Shown here one piece after another: positions 36,001-46,500 of a stretch of DNA of 64,000 nt. A program made the translations under genes and the position numbers. Source of the DNA: Straminergon stramineum (lineage: Eukaryota; Streptophyta; Bryopsida; Hypnales; Calliergonaceae); assembly GCA_963920665.1 (NCBI GenBank), contig OY987264.1, positions 26,950,906 to 27,014,905 on the forward strand. Reading direction: 5' to 3'. The notes beneath the pieces were generated by a model. That model searched no databases. It was not told the DNA's origin and was given only the letters and a program-made list of their open reading frames with translations. Position 1 is the stretch's first letter; each line of letters begins with the position of its first letter.

Positions 36001-37000
36001 ACTCATCCATCTCTGCACATCAGTGCTCTGATTTATCTGATTAGTGTGAATAATTTACCAACGTCTGTATCTTAAATTAGTGCAGGCTGAAATGTTACTG
36101 AATCGTACTGATTTCTGTAGAAAGAATATTTTGTAGTGACACTAATATAGGGCGCTCTCACTAGTAGGATAAATCATCGTAGTTGCAAGATGAGAACTAA
36201 TCAAAAGGAAGTCAACGATTTTCGAGCTAAGTTTTGGTAGAATGCTAAGATTGATTGACTGCTTTGAGATTTAATCCTTTTACGGTAAAGCCAATGTAAG
36301 CCAATGTTTGGAGGAAAGGAGAAACGGAGAAAGAATGTATTTCGATCCTAGTACTTATTTAATGCAATGCTCTATTATTGAATTTCCAATATTGAGGTGT
36401 CATTTTAGTACAAAAGGTGTCCCCAAAGTGAACGGCGGCATCTGCTGCTAGAAGGTTGCATAAAATAAAACAACGTCAGCACTGAACACTGTTGCAGAAT
36501 TTGAGTAATCGAATAAAAGATTCGTTGACACTTTTACATTTTTGGTAAATCGGTGAGAAAAAAATAGTTGTTGCCCTCTTACTTCCCATAGTTTTGCTCA
36601 TGATGCTTGAATCAGCAACTGCCCCTTCCTAGGGCACCTAAAAAATTTCAACCAACCCATATCCTCCACTCTTATAATTTTTAAAATTATGCATGCAAAG
36701 ATGTGTCTCGGTGCCTTCAATCCAGAGAAGGGTTCAAAATGTGTCGAACTCCAAGCACCAAAACAAATGAATTGAAATAGTCTGTTGTTTCTTTGCAGTT
36801 CTCAATCCATTTTGTACAAGCAGGCCCAATAATCTTACAAGCTTCCCTATTGTGCCATTCAAAGAAATTTGCATAATGTAGAAAACAATTTACTTTTTTC
36901 TTCTTGAATAGTTAACATTCAATACTTATGCAATTCCAATCAAGCTTACCAAATTTCAGTTTCAAAAAAAACAAAACTCCATTTTTCGAGAAAATTTCAT
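36001..37000. other. 3' flank of the SLC25 gene and intergenic sequence
   Basis: No gene. Likely 3' untranslated region for the first few hundred bases, then AT-rich sequence up to the family B element. Confidence 0.4.
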
Positions 37001-37578
37001 TTAACCCCTAAATGCTCCAACGTCCATTTTTTGGACAATGAACAAATTGAATCTCAAGTTTCATCCTCCTAACTACTTGGATGATAGTTACTATAATTTG
37101 TGGACATAAATTATCAAGTTGTTGTCCTATCTAGGGGTTGGATTTGGTGTTACTAGAGTACATATTTTTTTGAAATTACCAATGTGCAAGTATGTCAAGT
37201 GGTCAAATTGCATTGACTTTAGTTCAAAATTGGATTTGCCAACATGAGGTCATAACTAGGAAGAACACAAAAATTTCAAAAAATCACCATGTGGAGAGAA
37301 CCTCATTTCAAATCCATTCCAACAAATTTTACTCAAAAAATGATAATATTTTGCTTGTAATCAAATTTTGAAGGAATTTTGGAATTTCTCTTTCAAAATT
37401 TATAGAAAAAAAATTGGTGATAGCATTGGTGAATCTAACCGTATAGATGGAATCTACAAATCAAAATCTACAACTTTTATTTCTATACCAATTCTAAAAT
37501 ATGCTTCCAATTAGGACTTTATAATGATTTTTCTCAAATCATCAATTTTGGAGATGAATCTAGACGTTTAGGGGTTAA
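37001..37578. mobile_element. TTAA-flanked element, family B, copy 2
   Basis: 578 bp from TTAACCCCTAAATGCTCC to GACGTTTAGGGGTTAA. Inverted relative to the copy at 113-689 and almost the same length. Near-constant length with clean TTAA edges argues for cut-and-paste copies of one parent. Confidence 0.78.
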
Positions 37579-37970
37579 TATTCATGGTTTTACATGATAA
37601 TTGATTCAAAAACATTGGTGATGAATTTTTTAATTCAATTGCATATATGTAGGAAACATCCATACTCACATCTTTCCTTTGACAAGCATCTCCAAAAAAG
37701 CTTCAAAATTCCTTCTATAGAGATTTCAATGCTAGATCTCAATGTCCAAATTTTGTAAAATAGATATCTCTTTGTTGTAAATAGATTTTGGAAATATAAA
37801 TTTTATTTTAGCACAAAACCTGAACTAAAATACAAAGAATTTTCCTCATTTTCTCATGCCTAGTTGAAAATGAAGAGAAAATTGAATTAAAGAGAGACAC
37901 TCTTGCCGTACATAGAGAAATATGAATTGAAACTTACAACGTCATCACAAAGTTTAGAATCTTCAGTTTT

Positions 37971-38177
37971 TCAACAGTTATCATATGGTTATAGTTGTTT
38001 AATGGGTTCACACATTAATATATAATTTAACGCATCATTACAATGCATTATTGTACAATTTATCACATTGTTATGATGCATTACTTTTAATTGCAAGTAA
38101 TGCATGGTAACGATGCACTAAATTGTATATTAACGTGCGAATCCATGAAACAACTATAACCACATGATAATTGTTGA
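37971..38177. mobile_element. 207-bp foldback element
   Basis: The left arm TCAACAGTTATCATATGGTT pairs with the right arm AACCACATGATAATTGTTGA with few mismatches. Pairing continues inward (atagttgttt / aaacaactat and gggttcacacattaat / attaacgtgcgaatcc). It has no coding capacity. The superfamily is not clear. Confidence 0.75.
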
Positions 38178-38425
38178 CAAACCATAGGTTCTACTCTGTG
38201 ATGGTGAAGAAATACAACAAGAATATTTCATTTTTCTCATGTCTAAATCAAACTTCCTCTAATATTTGTTGTGTACACTTGTAATCATTAGTACCCAAAA
38301 TGCAACACCTATATTCAGACCAAAAAGTGTCACAAAAACCTAGTGAGATATGGACTATACCAAATGTACACAATCAAATATGAGAGCCTAGATTTGTATT
38401 TTAATGCACATAGTGTCCGTTTGTA

Positions 38426-38667
38426 GCGATCGAGCACGCAGGATCGACAGAGGTGGAGCTATTGACACAAGTGGATTCGTGTTGGATGTTTTGCTCTTGT
38501 TGCTGATGTCATTTTTTTGTAGAGTCTTTTTTTCCGAAAAGCGCTGGAATTCCTGTTCATTTCTGAAATCCAAAAGACTGGGGGCTTACTTTGGATTTGG
38601 AGTTTTGCAGCGATCGAGTATGCAGGATTCATTGAAAGAGGTGCAGCTACTGAAACAAGCGGATTCG
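38426..38667 (+). repeat. Duplicated 54-58 bp segment with acceptor-like left edges
   Basis: 38426-38479 and 38610-38667 are direct copies beginning GCGATCGAG and ending GGATTCG. Both are preceded by an acceptor-like sequence (tttgtag and ttttgcag). The second copy runs into a strong donor-like CAG|gtaaat at 38689 and contains a 19-codon ATG frame (38622-38678). They may be duplicated leader exons of the OSB/PPR transcription unit. Confidence 0.5.
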
Positions 38668-39030
38668 AGAGCTTCGTAATTTGCACAGGTAAATCTCCTT
38701 CTCCATTCTAATTCTCCATAGGATACAAATGTTTTGCACATGTAGCTTTTGTCAATGAAAACCCTCCTCTACTTCAGTCCACTTCAGTGTACAGTCAACA
38801 AATATCCCAATCTGAGTTTTTTCACATTTTCTCAAGCCTAATTGATCATGAAGAGAAATTGGAAAAAACAGGTTTAGGGTTCAGGTGCTCCATTCGACAG
38901 CTTCAGAGGTCCTGCTTGCTATTCTCTTAGAGTTTCATTTTGGATGTAGCATGATCGCCAGTGGTTGCAGCCACTGCTCTTGCTTGTTCTCCCGAAGCTA
39001 TCTGGTACGAGTCACTGAAACAAGTGCGGT

Positions 39031-39132
39031 ATGAGCATGAGCATGAGCAGCATCGTCCTGAGGAGTCTCTCGAGCAAAATCCAAATTAGTTCGTCCAGAT
39101 CTCGGAGATCACCAGCATTGACATTTTGTTCA
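39031..39132 (+). other. Possible targeting-peptide exon of the OSB/PPR gene
   Basis: From the ATG at 39031 a 34-codon frame gives MSMSMSSIVLRSLSSK, then a Ser/Arg-rich stretch. It is rich in Ser and Arg with no acidic residue, as organelle transit peptides are. A stop follows at 39133. A weak donor at 39128 (tttt|gttcat, phase 1) would fit the alternative acceptor at 39708, but the splice is not convincing. A second short ATG frame (38951) ends at a donor-like gtatga. Confidence 0.3.
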
Positions 39133-39700
39133 TAATCAAGATTCACGCAAGGTTCCCTGTCGCTACCAGTAGTATGAGCTAAACTTGCATCTCTCCTCTT
39201 GGTTCAGAAGAAATTTCTATTTCCAGTTTTAAGTTGATTAGGGTTTAGGGTTTTATCTCGATTTAGGGTCCATTTCTTTGACGGAATATTAGCAGTGTTC
39301 GGGAGGGAGGGAGTGCCTACGCAAATTCGACTTGGTTATAGGCCATCGAGAATGTTAGGTAGAACTATCTTAATCCGTTCACTGAAGCTGGTGAGCGTAG
39401 TTTGAGTCAAAATTTCAATTTGGGGTTATTCTCACTGGAGACAATGAAATCAGAAACCTTATAAATATATTTACAGTTTTTGGAGAAATTTCTATATCTT
39501 TGCTAAGCTGCTATTACTTACAATTTGTTACTTTTGCAACCATGTTGTGCCATTTGTGAAGCAGAAAATATTTCGTGACGATGATTTAAGGTCATGTTTG
39601 TAACACAACAAATGACCTCTCTATGATATGCCTAAATAACGTTTGATGGTGATGAAGTTGTGATAAAAGCACTTCATCATAGGATTATTCCTTGATTCAG

Positions 39701-41310
39701 GTGCTCAGGTTCATACAAGTGTACAGGGAGCTTCGTCAGCTCAATTCGAGGTTTTGTCTTGTGCTAAAGCTCACTACCAATGCTAAGAAATTTTGTGTTC
39801 GTTTTAGACCGTGGACAGAAACTGTTTTTTGGTGAATTCTTGAAATGATATCGTCTGAAAGGTCTATAAAGTGTTTTTGCCAATGTTAGTGTATAGATCA
39901 TTTCTGTCTCACATCTTTTATTTTAATGGGAAATTCACAAATAATTGAGGAAGTCAAATATTGCCGAACATTGCGTGGACTTGTAACAACACCCTAGTAT
40001 ACTCAAATTGTTTCTATCCACTCAAGAAGGAAGAAAGCACAAGACGTGCCTATAATGGACTTGGGTCCTCAATGTTCATATTCAGTGCTCTATGTTTCCA
40101 GGCCATTGGTTTAAGTTGATCTCTCATGGACAACTATGCGTTGGCACAATTGGTCTCTGCCTAGCAGACGACAGTTTCAGTACGGGCAACAATATGGAAG
40201 CTTTTTATTGGCGTGCGAATCTGGTGCACAGGTCAGTGAAATATAACTTTTGGCGTCACTCCTGTTCTAATTGAGCGGTTAAATGGTTTATGATTTTTTG
40301 TTGGATCACTTTGGTCACACTGGCAACCAGTACTTGTCCAAATATGAGCTCTCCTTCGTTGATAGATGGGTTACCACAATTCCTGCAAATGACAGGAGAT
40401 GATGGTCAGAGTAAGCTCAAACTTTTGGGATGCTTGGGACCAGGATTTTTGTACGATTACACTCTTCGAATGTTCATGGAAGTGGCCTCTCTACCCTTCT
40501 ATGTCCATGCTTTTGTCCTCTCATGGGCAAAGATGCAGTCCTCAAATCAGGTGTTCAGCATATTCATCAGTTGGGCAGAGATCATCCTCGAATGTCAATG
40601 CTTCAGGTATGCATCATAAGCCCATTGTCATGGAATGTGGATGATGCAGTTTGCCTCTCCAGGAGAAAATGTGCCTGATGTGGAGAAAATATGCCTGATT
40701 TGTGTCTGGCATGATGCAGTCGCTTCAGGCGAAGCCCAGACCATTGAGCAACTTTGGGAGGAGTATTGTGCCGATCCTTCGCAGTGGTGGGACAACAGAT
40801 TTGGCAAGGTATCACCAGAACTAGCACTTACTGCAGTTAGAAATTGGGTGGACTTGTATCAAGATGTGAGGGCAGCATTCCAGGATACGGGCACTCTGTG
40901 AAACAAGGAGCACAAGGTTTGGTCTTTGTGTATCTGGGAGCAGAGTCTGATTTTATCATTGTCGTTTAGAAACATAGATTTCTTGATTGTTGATTCTTCG
41001 GTATAGGTTGTATCGATTATGTTTCCAGATCTGATCATAGTGGTGCTAACAGAGGAGCCCAAGGTCTCCCGACTTTAAGCACAAGGTGACAAGAGAGAAA
41101 GTACTTTGGGTAGATGGCTGTTCTACTCCTGCATGGGTGAAAGCAAGGTTTGAGCCCATGACTCGAGGCAGATTGCAATTGCATGTTGATCATGGCGCCA
41201 AAGATTCTCAAGACATTGCACAAAGGTTCAGGTATTGGCATGAGCACGTAACTTTAGGAATCAAGCTATCTCCCTTAATGACCAGAGGTAGTGCAGCAAA
41301 AGAATTGTGA
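39701..41310 (+). CDS. OSB-like organellar single-stranded-DNA-binding module (5' end unresolved)
   Basis: Plant OSB proteins bind single-stranded DNA in mitochondria or plastids through an OB-fold and C-terminal PDF motifs. Phase-compatible exons: 39701-39750, 40102-40231, 40331-40410, 40663-40808, then 41053 onward. The first two give an OB-fold-like stretch (FVSSIRGHWFKLISHGQLCV). The last two give a textbook PDF motif: LWEEYCADPSQWWDNR, then across a phase-0 intron RSPRSPDFKHK, then LWVDG and PAWVKARF. The frame is open to a TGA at 41308-41310. If instead a donor at 41232 (ttcag|gtattg) is used, the OSB frame joins the PPR frame downstream (see findings). The OSB identity rests on the PDF motif. 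The OB-fold exons and the N-terminus are less certain; the exon at 40331-40410 could be replaced by alternatives in 40331-40614. Confidence 0.72.
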
Positions 41311-41381
41311 TTTGAGGCGGTTTGAGGACTTGGTTTGTTCAACACATGCTGGTTTTAATGAAGAATCTATTGATGATCCAG

Positions 41382-43581
41382 GCTTCACAATGGCAACAAT
41401 GGAAAAGGAGTCAATGTGCCTACTGGCTCAAGCAAGCTAAGAAAAATTGAACAAGGCGACGGTGGAAGTGTGCACATGCAAAGCGCCAAGACCTCTAGTG
41501 AAGCAATATCTGTTTTGAAGAATCGACTAAAACAAGGCATTGCTATAGACTCGTACATGTATGTTCAAGCTTTGAAGTGGTGCTTGAAGGAGAAAGACCT
41601 TATAGCAGCCAAGCAGATCCACGATTGCATCATCCAGAGTAAAATGGAGCAAAACATATATGTGGCGAACAACCTTCTGATTGTGTATATTGGATGTGGG
41701 AGATTGTTGGATGCTCGCTGCGTGTTTGACGAGCTTGTGCAGAAGGATGTAATTAGTTGGAATGTCATGATTGGAGGTTATGCTCAGCAGAATTGTGGTC
41801 AAGATGCAATGGAAGTTTTCAATCAAATGCGGCAAGAAGGTACCCAGGCGAATGAGATTACTTTTTTGAGCATCCTGAAGACATGTTCCAGTCCATCAGC
41901 TTTGAACTGGGGCAAAGAAGTTCATGAATGTATCAGACATCGTGGCCTCGAATCTGATGTGCGCGTTGGGACTGCTCTCCTTCAGATGTATGCAGAGTGT
42001 GGGCGCATTGCGGAGGCAAGGCAAGCTTTCGACAGAATGAAAGAACGCAATGTCATAACGTGGACTGCAATGATTGGTGCGTATGCAAAGAGTGGTTGTG
42101 GTGGGGAAGCCTATCGACTGTTTCTTCAAATGAAACGAGATGGCTATAAGCCAAATGCATTCACTTACACGAGCATTTTGAATGCACCTGCAAGAGAAGG
42201 GGCTTTGGAGTGGGTGAAGGAAGTCCACAGGCATGCCCGGGAAGCCGGATTCGAATCTGATTTGCGTGTGGGCAATGCGCTTGTTCACGTCTATGCAAAG
42301 AGTGGCTGTATTGCTTCTGCGCGACTCGTCTTTGACAGAATGGAGAAACGGGATGTCATCACATGGACAGCTTTAATTGGTGGACTTGCACAACATGGAC
42401 GTGGGCACGACGCCTATCGTTTGTTTTTGCAGATGGATCGGGAAGGCTTCAAACCAAATACCATCACCTACACAAGCATACTGAATGCAGGTGCAAGCGC
42501 AGGTGCTTTGGAGTGGGTGAAGGAAATTCACAAGCATGCCATCAAAGCTGGATTTGACAGGGATTTGCGAGTGGGCAGCGCTTTGGTGCACATGTATGCA
42601 AAGAGTGGTTGCATTGATGATGCGCGACTTGTTTTTGACAAGATGAAGAATCGTGATGTAATCACATGGACAGCAATGATGGGGGGACTCGCACAGCATG
42701 GATACGGACACGAAGCCTTGGAACTCTTCAGAAAAATGAACGGAGAGGGTGTGAAACCCAGTGAGACTTCCTTCGTGGCCGTCTTGTCAGCCTGTAGTCA
42801 TGCAGGCCTTATTGATGAAGGCCGCCAACTCTTTTTGGCTATGTCCCAAGATTACGCCATTAAACCTACTGTCGTGCACTGTAACTGCATGGTGGATCTT
42901 CTCGGACGGGCAGGACTCTTGGAGGAAGCCAAGCTCTTCATTCAGAACATGTCAGTTGAGCCAGATGAAGGAACGTGGGGAGCCTTGCTTGGTGCCTGTA
43001 GAATACATGCTAATGTGGAGATGGGCGAACTTGCAGCGAAAGAGCGTCTCAAATTACTACCCAAGGATGCCTCTACATATGTGCTCCTCTCCAATATCTA
43101 TGCTGCAGCGGGCAAGTGGGAGGAGGTCTTATCGGTGCGCTCAATGATGCAGGAGAGAGGCGTTCGCAAGCAACCAGGGCGTAGTTGGATTGTAGTTGAT
43201 AATAAGGTCCATGACTTTGTTGTAAGCGATACATCTCATCTGGAATCAAATGAGATCTATGCGGAGCTAAACAGATTGACTGAGAAAATTAAGAGTGCAG
43301 GCTACATTCCTGATACGCGGCTAGTGTTGAAGAATATTGAGGAGGAAGACAAGGAACTAGCTCTGTGCTCTCATAGTGAGAAGTTGGCAATTGTTTATGG
43401 TCTGTTGCGGGTACCCCCTGGAGAACGAATTCATGTGTACAAGAACCTTCGAGTGTGTTCGGATTGTCATGAAGCAACGAAGTTCATCTCGAAGGTGACT
43501 GGGCGAGAGATTGTGGTGAGGGATGCAAATCGTTTTCATCACTTCAACGATGGGAGGTGTTCTTGTGATGATTACTGGTGA
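41382..43581 (+). CDS. PLS-type PPR protein with complete E1-E2-DYW domain
   Basis: Organelle RNA-editing factor family: PPR motifs bind RNA and the DYW domain is a cytidine deaminase. The first in-frame ATG is 41476 (701 residues). The frame is open upstream from 41377 and meets an acceptor-like gatccag ending at 41381, so coding may begin in upstream exons. Motifs run L-S-P-L-S-P-L-S-P-L-S-P-L2-S2, then E1 (DEGTWGALLGACRIHANVEM), E2 (TYVLLSNIYAAAGKWEEV) and DYW. The DYW domain has the PG box (PGRSWI), the deaminase HSEKLA with the CSDCH zinc site, and the second zinc site ending CSCDDYW, so it looks catalytically intact. Three consecutive P-L-S triplets are near-identical at a 303-bp period (starts about 42052, 42355, 42658). 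No transit peptide is encoded at the 41476 start, which is unusual for an organellar editing factor and favours an upstream exon. Downstream is AT-rich 3' sequence. Confidence 0.9.
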
Positions 43582-46500
43582 ACGGGTGTCAATCCCACTA
43601 TTGGTTTTCAGCAGAGTTTTCTGCAATGGTGAGGTAACGACACCTAAAACTGTACAAAGAAACATTTGAGCGTGTTTCCTATTAGACTCTGTAAGTTAGG
43701 AGTCAAAAGGGGATTCCATATTCTTAGCATGTATTTTCAAGTGCTGAAAATGGTGTACCATAATTGATTCTAGGCTCTCATGAAGAGAAGTTGCACATTT
43801 TGGGCGAGAATTTGTCAAAGGGAGGAGGGCTTTGCATTTGATTGAAACAACCCTGAGGAAGTTTGAGCAGCTGTACTCGAAATTGTCAGCCAATACTACA
43901 AGAAGCAGTGTTTTAGAAGCAATGTGCAATTAGGTGTAATTACCTTTGTTGACACGAAGTATTATCACTTCAATTTATTTTGGTTTGATTACGGTATTGT
44001 ATGGATCACTTGCAACGATTCCTGCAAACATTTGAATGACAATATTACTGGTTTCTTAGTTGTGGAGTGAGCGATGGAGTGTGGGGATGCGTATCCATTT
44101 ATTAATTGCTTGTGGCCAAAGAAAGGGTGTCGAGGTGTTGAGGTTTTGTGTAGGTTGAGTCGCTTGTGGTTTTAGTGGCTTTGTGTGATGGCACGGAAGC
44201 CTCTGACATCACAATTTCTGAGACAATGTTCAGGACTCTTTCAGCCTTGTTGATTTTCCTTGCGCATCGTCTTTGCAGTTTAGATGGTGTTCTCCGTTTG
44301 ATATAATTCTCTTAACATTTCCACTTCATTTAGATTTAGGGGGATTTGTCCTCAACGTTTTCATTTTTTTCGATGTTTTTATCGTAAGAATTAATTGAGA
44401 AGATGACAGTTCTTAGCAAGGGAATAACGGTAATGGCGGTTGCAAAATTTTCCAATAATTTTCATGATGGCATTAATTTTGAGCAAGCTCAGGTAGGATC
44501 ACTTGTTGTCAAGCAAATTTCAATAAGAACTATGCTTTTGTGTCTTGGGGTTTGATTTTTGGTCACACTTAGAAATTGGGACTAAAGTTAGGTGAATGAG
44601 TCTCAAAAAGGAATTGAAATATTGTTTGTGCAAAAGTTATAAGAGATGAAAGTTCAATTGATAGAGTTTCCAAATTTGTGTCATAATTTCAGTACCCTAG
44701 TGTTGTACCCTAGTGTTGAACAATTGAAGCATCCTTCAATGAGTTTCTATTTTTTTTTTAATCTAGATTTATTGAAATACACTTTTGGAAATATCCTTAG
44801 AGTTTTAGTTTGATCTTTAATAACTTGATTCTTTTAAGGGTCTTCGTGCCATCTATGAACCCCTCAAGGATAAGGAATTGTCCATATTTCTACAATGTCA
44901 AGATGGGCTATAAAGAGAAACGAAGAACAATAATTTAATAATTACTTTTAAATAAAGTTGCAACAAAATTCCATAGAAACATCCATTAACTAATCAATAT
45001 TGTATTTGCCATATAATTTTGAAATGAATAATTTAAAATTGATTAAATATTTAATATTATTGATTTTTTTCATTATCAACATAGAATCCCTAATTTCATT
45101 TTGGTTTGTTTTAAGAGAATTATTTGGCTAATTACTTAATCATTTTGCAAGGGACATTTTTAAACTTAGGAGTTAATTTTTGAGGTGAAATATATGTTTA
45201 CAATTTTCAATATCTATACTGGTTGTATACAAATTTTTAAGAAATAAAGCATACCAAAATGCATTGGAGTCTCCTTTCACTTGACAGTTAGATGCATCAA
45301 ATATAATATATATTTCATAATAGCAAATATGCTCAATTGCTAACAATGTTGATTATCAATGTCCATAGCTTCATACTAACAACAAGCTCAATCGCACCTT
45401 TCCACAACCAAGAAGGCTTGGACCAAAGTAGCCCTACCTTTATAATCTAGAATGATTCTTGATGAAGCCAAATTGAATAAATTCTTGTCAATCTTTAAAA
45501 GGAAGGTCTTGACCAATTAGCTCTCAATAAAAACACCTTCAGATTCAACACAAAATGTGCCAATCAAGTGTACATGTCTTACTAGTATCTTTCTTCTCCC
45601 ATTTAAAGTCTTAGATCCAATGCTTCAAAACCCAATGGAAATCTCTATACTTTGCATTTAGATGTTGTAGAAACAAGTACAATGGCTCAAAATTGGTAGT
45701 AGTCTCATAGTTCCTAAAGCCACTTGGATAGCATGTGCCATACCCAGAATGAATTGGCCACTATTTGGCCTCTTCACTAGCATCATCCACTTCCCTTTTA
45801 TTTGTCTTCTGAAGCCCCTTTACAAGTAATTTTGGCCTTTGTATCCTTTGCATCTTCTGAAGACAACAAGGAAGATGTAGCTCCTTCTTTTAGAGCAGTA
45901 ATAAGCTCCACTTAAGCCTCCAAATATTGCTCAACCTCATGGAGTTTGAGCTAATTGGCCTTTGTCCACTACTCATTAGCCTAGAGTACTTCATGCTCTG
46001 AATGTTGAGGTAAAAGCTCAAAAGCATGTGAGTCATTAAAATTGGGTGATCTTTGCCACTTTTTCTTGATCCAAGTGTGAAATTGGAGCTTTCCAATCTA
46101 GCATGGAAATGCCCTATGCATGTCCCAAGAATTGACCATGCACCAAACCACAATGATTGTCCTTCATACTCTCAAACATGTTTGCACTCAAGATCCAAAG
46201 CCTCTTGGTAGTATCCGACCTTAAGTTAGGCTCAAAAATCTTGTTGGTATCCACTAATGTCCCAAAGTCCTTAGTGTAGTCACCCTCCAAGTTGTTTGGT
46301 GATGGTGATTGATAATATTGAATCCTAGTTTACATCATGATATAAAGACAACTTGAATATCTACAACTATCTAAAGGCTAAAGTTGTGTACATTTCCGCT
46401 TGTAATCATCACCAAACTTGTAGCTTGTTCAAGGTCATTACCCTAGTCTAAGCACAAGGGAAACAAGCATTGCATAATTAGTGCATACAAAATGGTATGG

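Noticed and set aside
39301..39316. G-quadruplex in the OSB/PPR leader
   Set aside because: Only three G-triplets (gggagggaggga), one short of a standard motif.
45890..46153. Minus-strand frame, possibly a retroelement gag
   Set aside because: Fragments in two frames look once-coding, but stops break them and no gag, protease or polymerase motif is visible.
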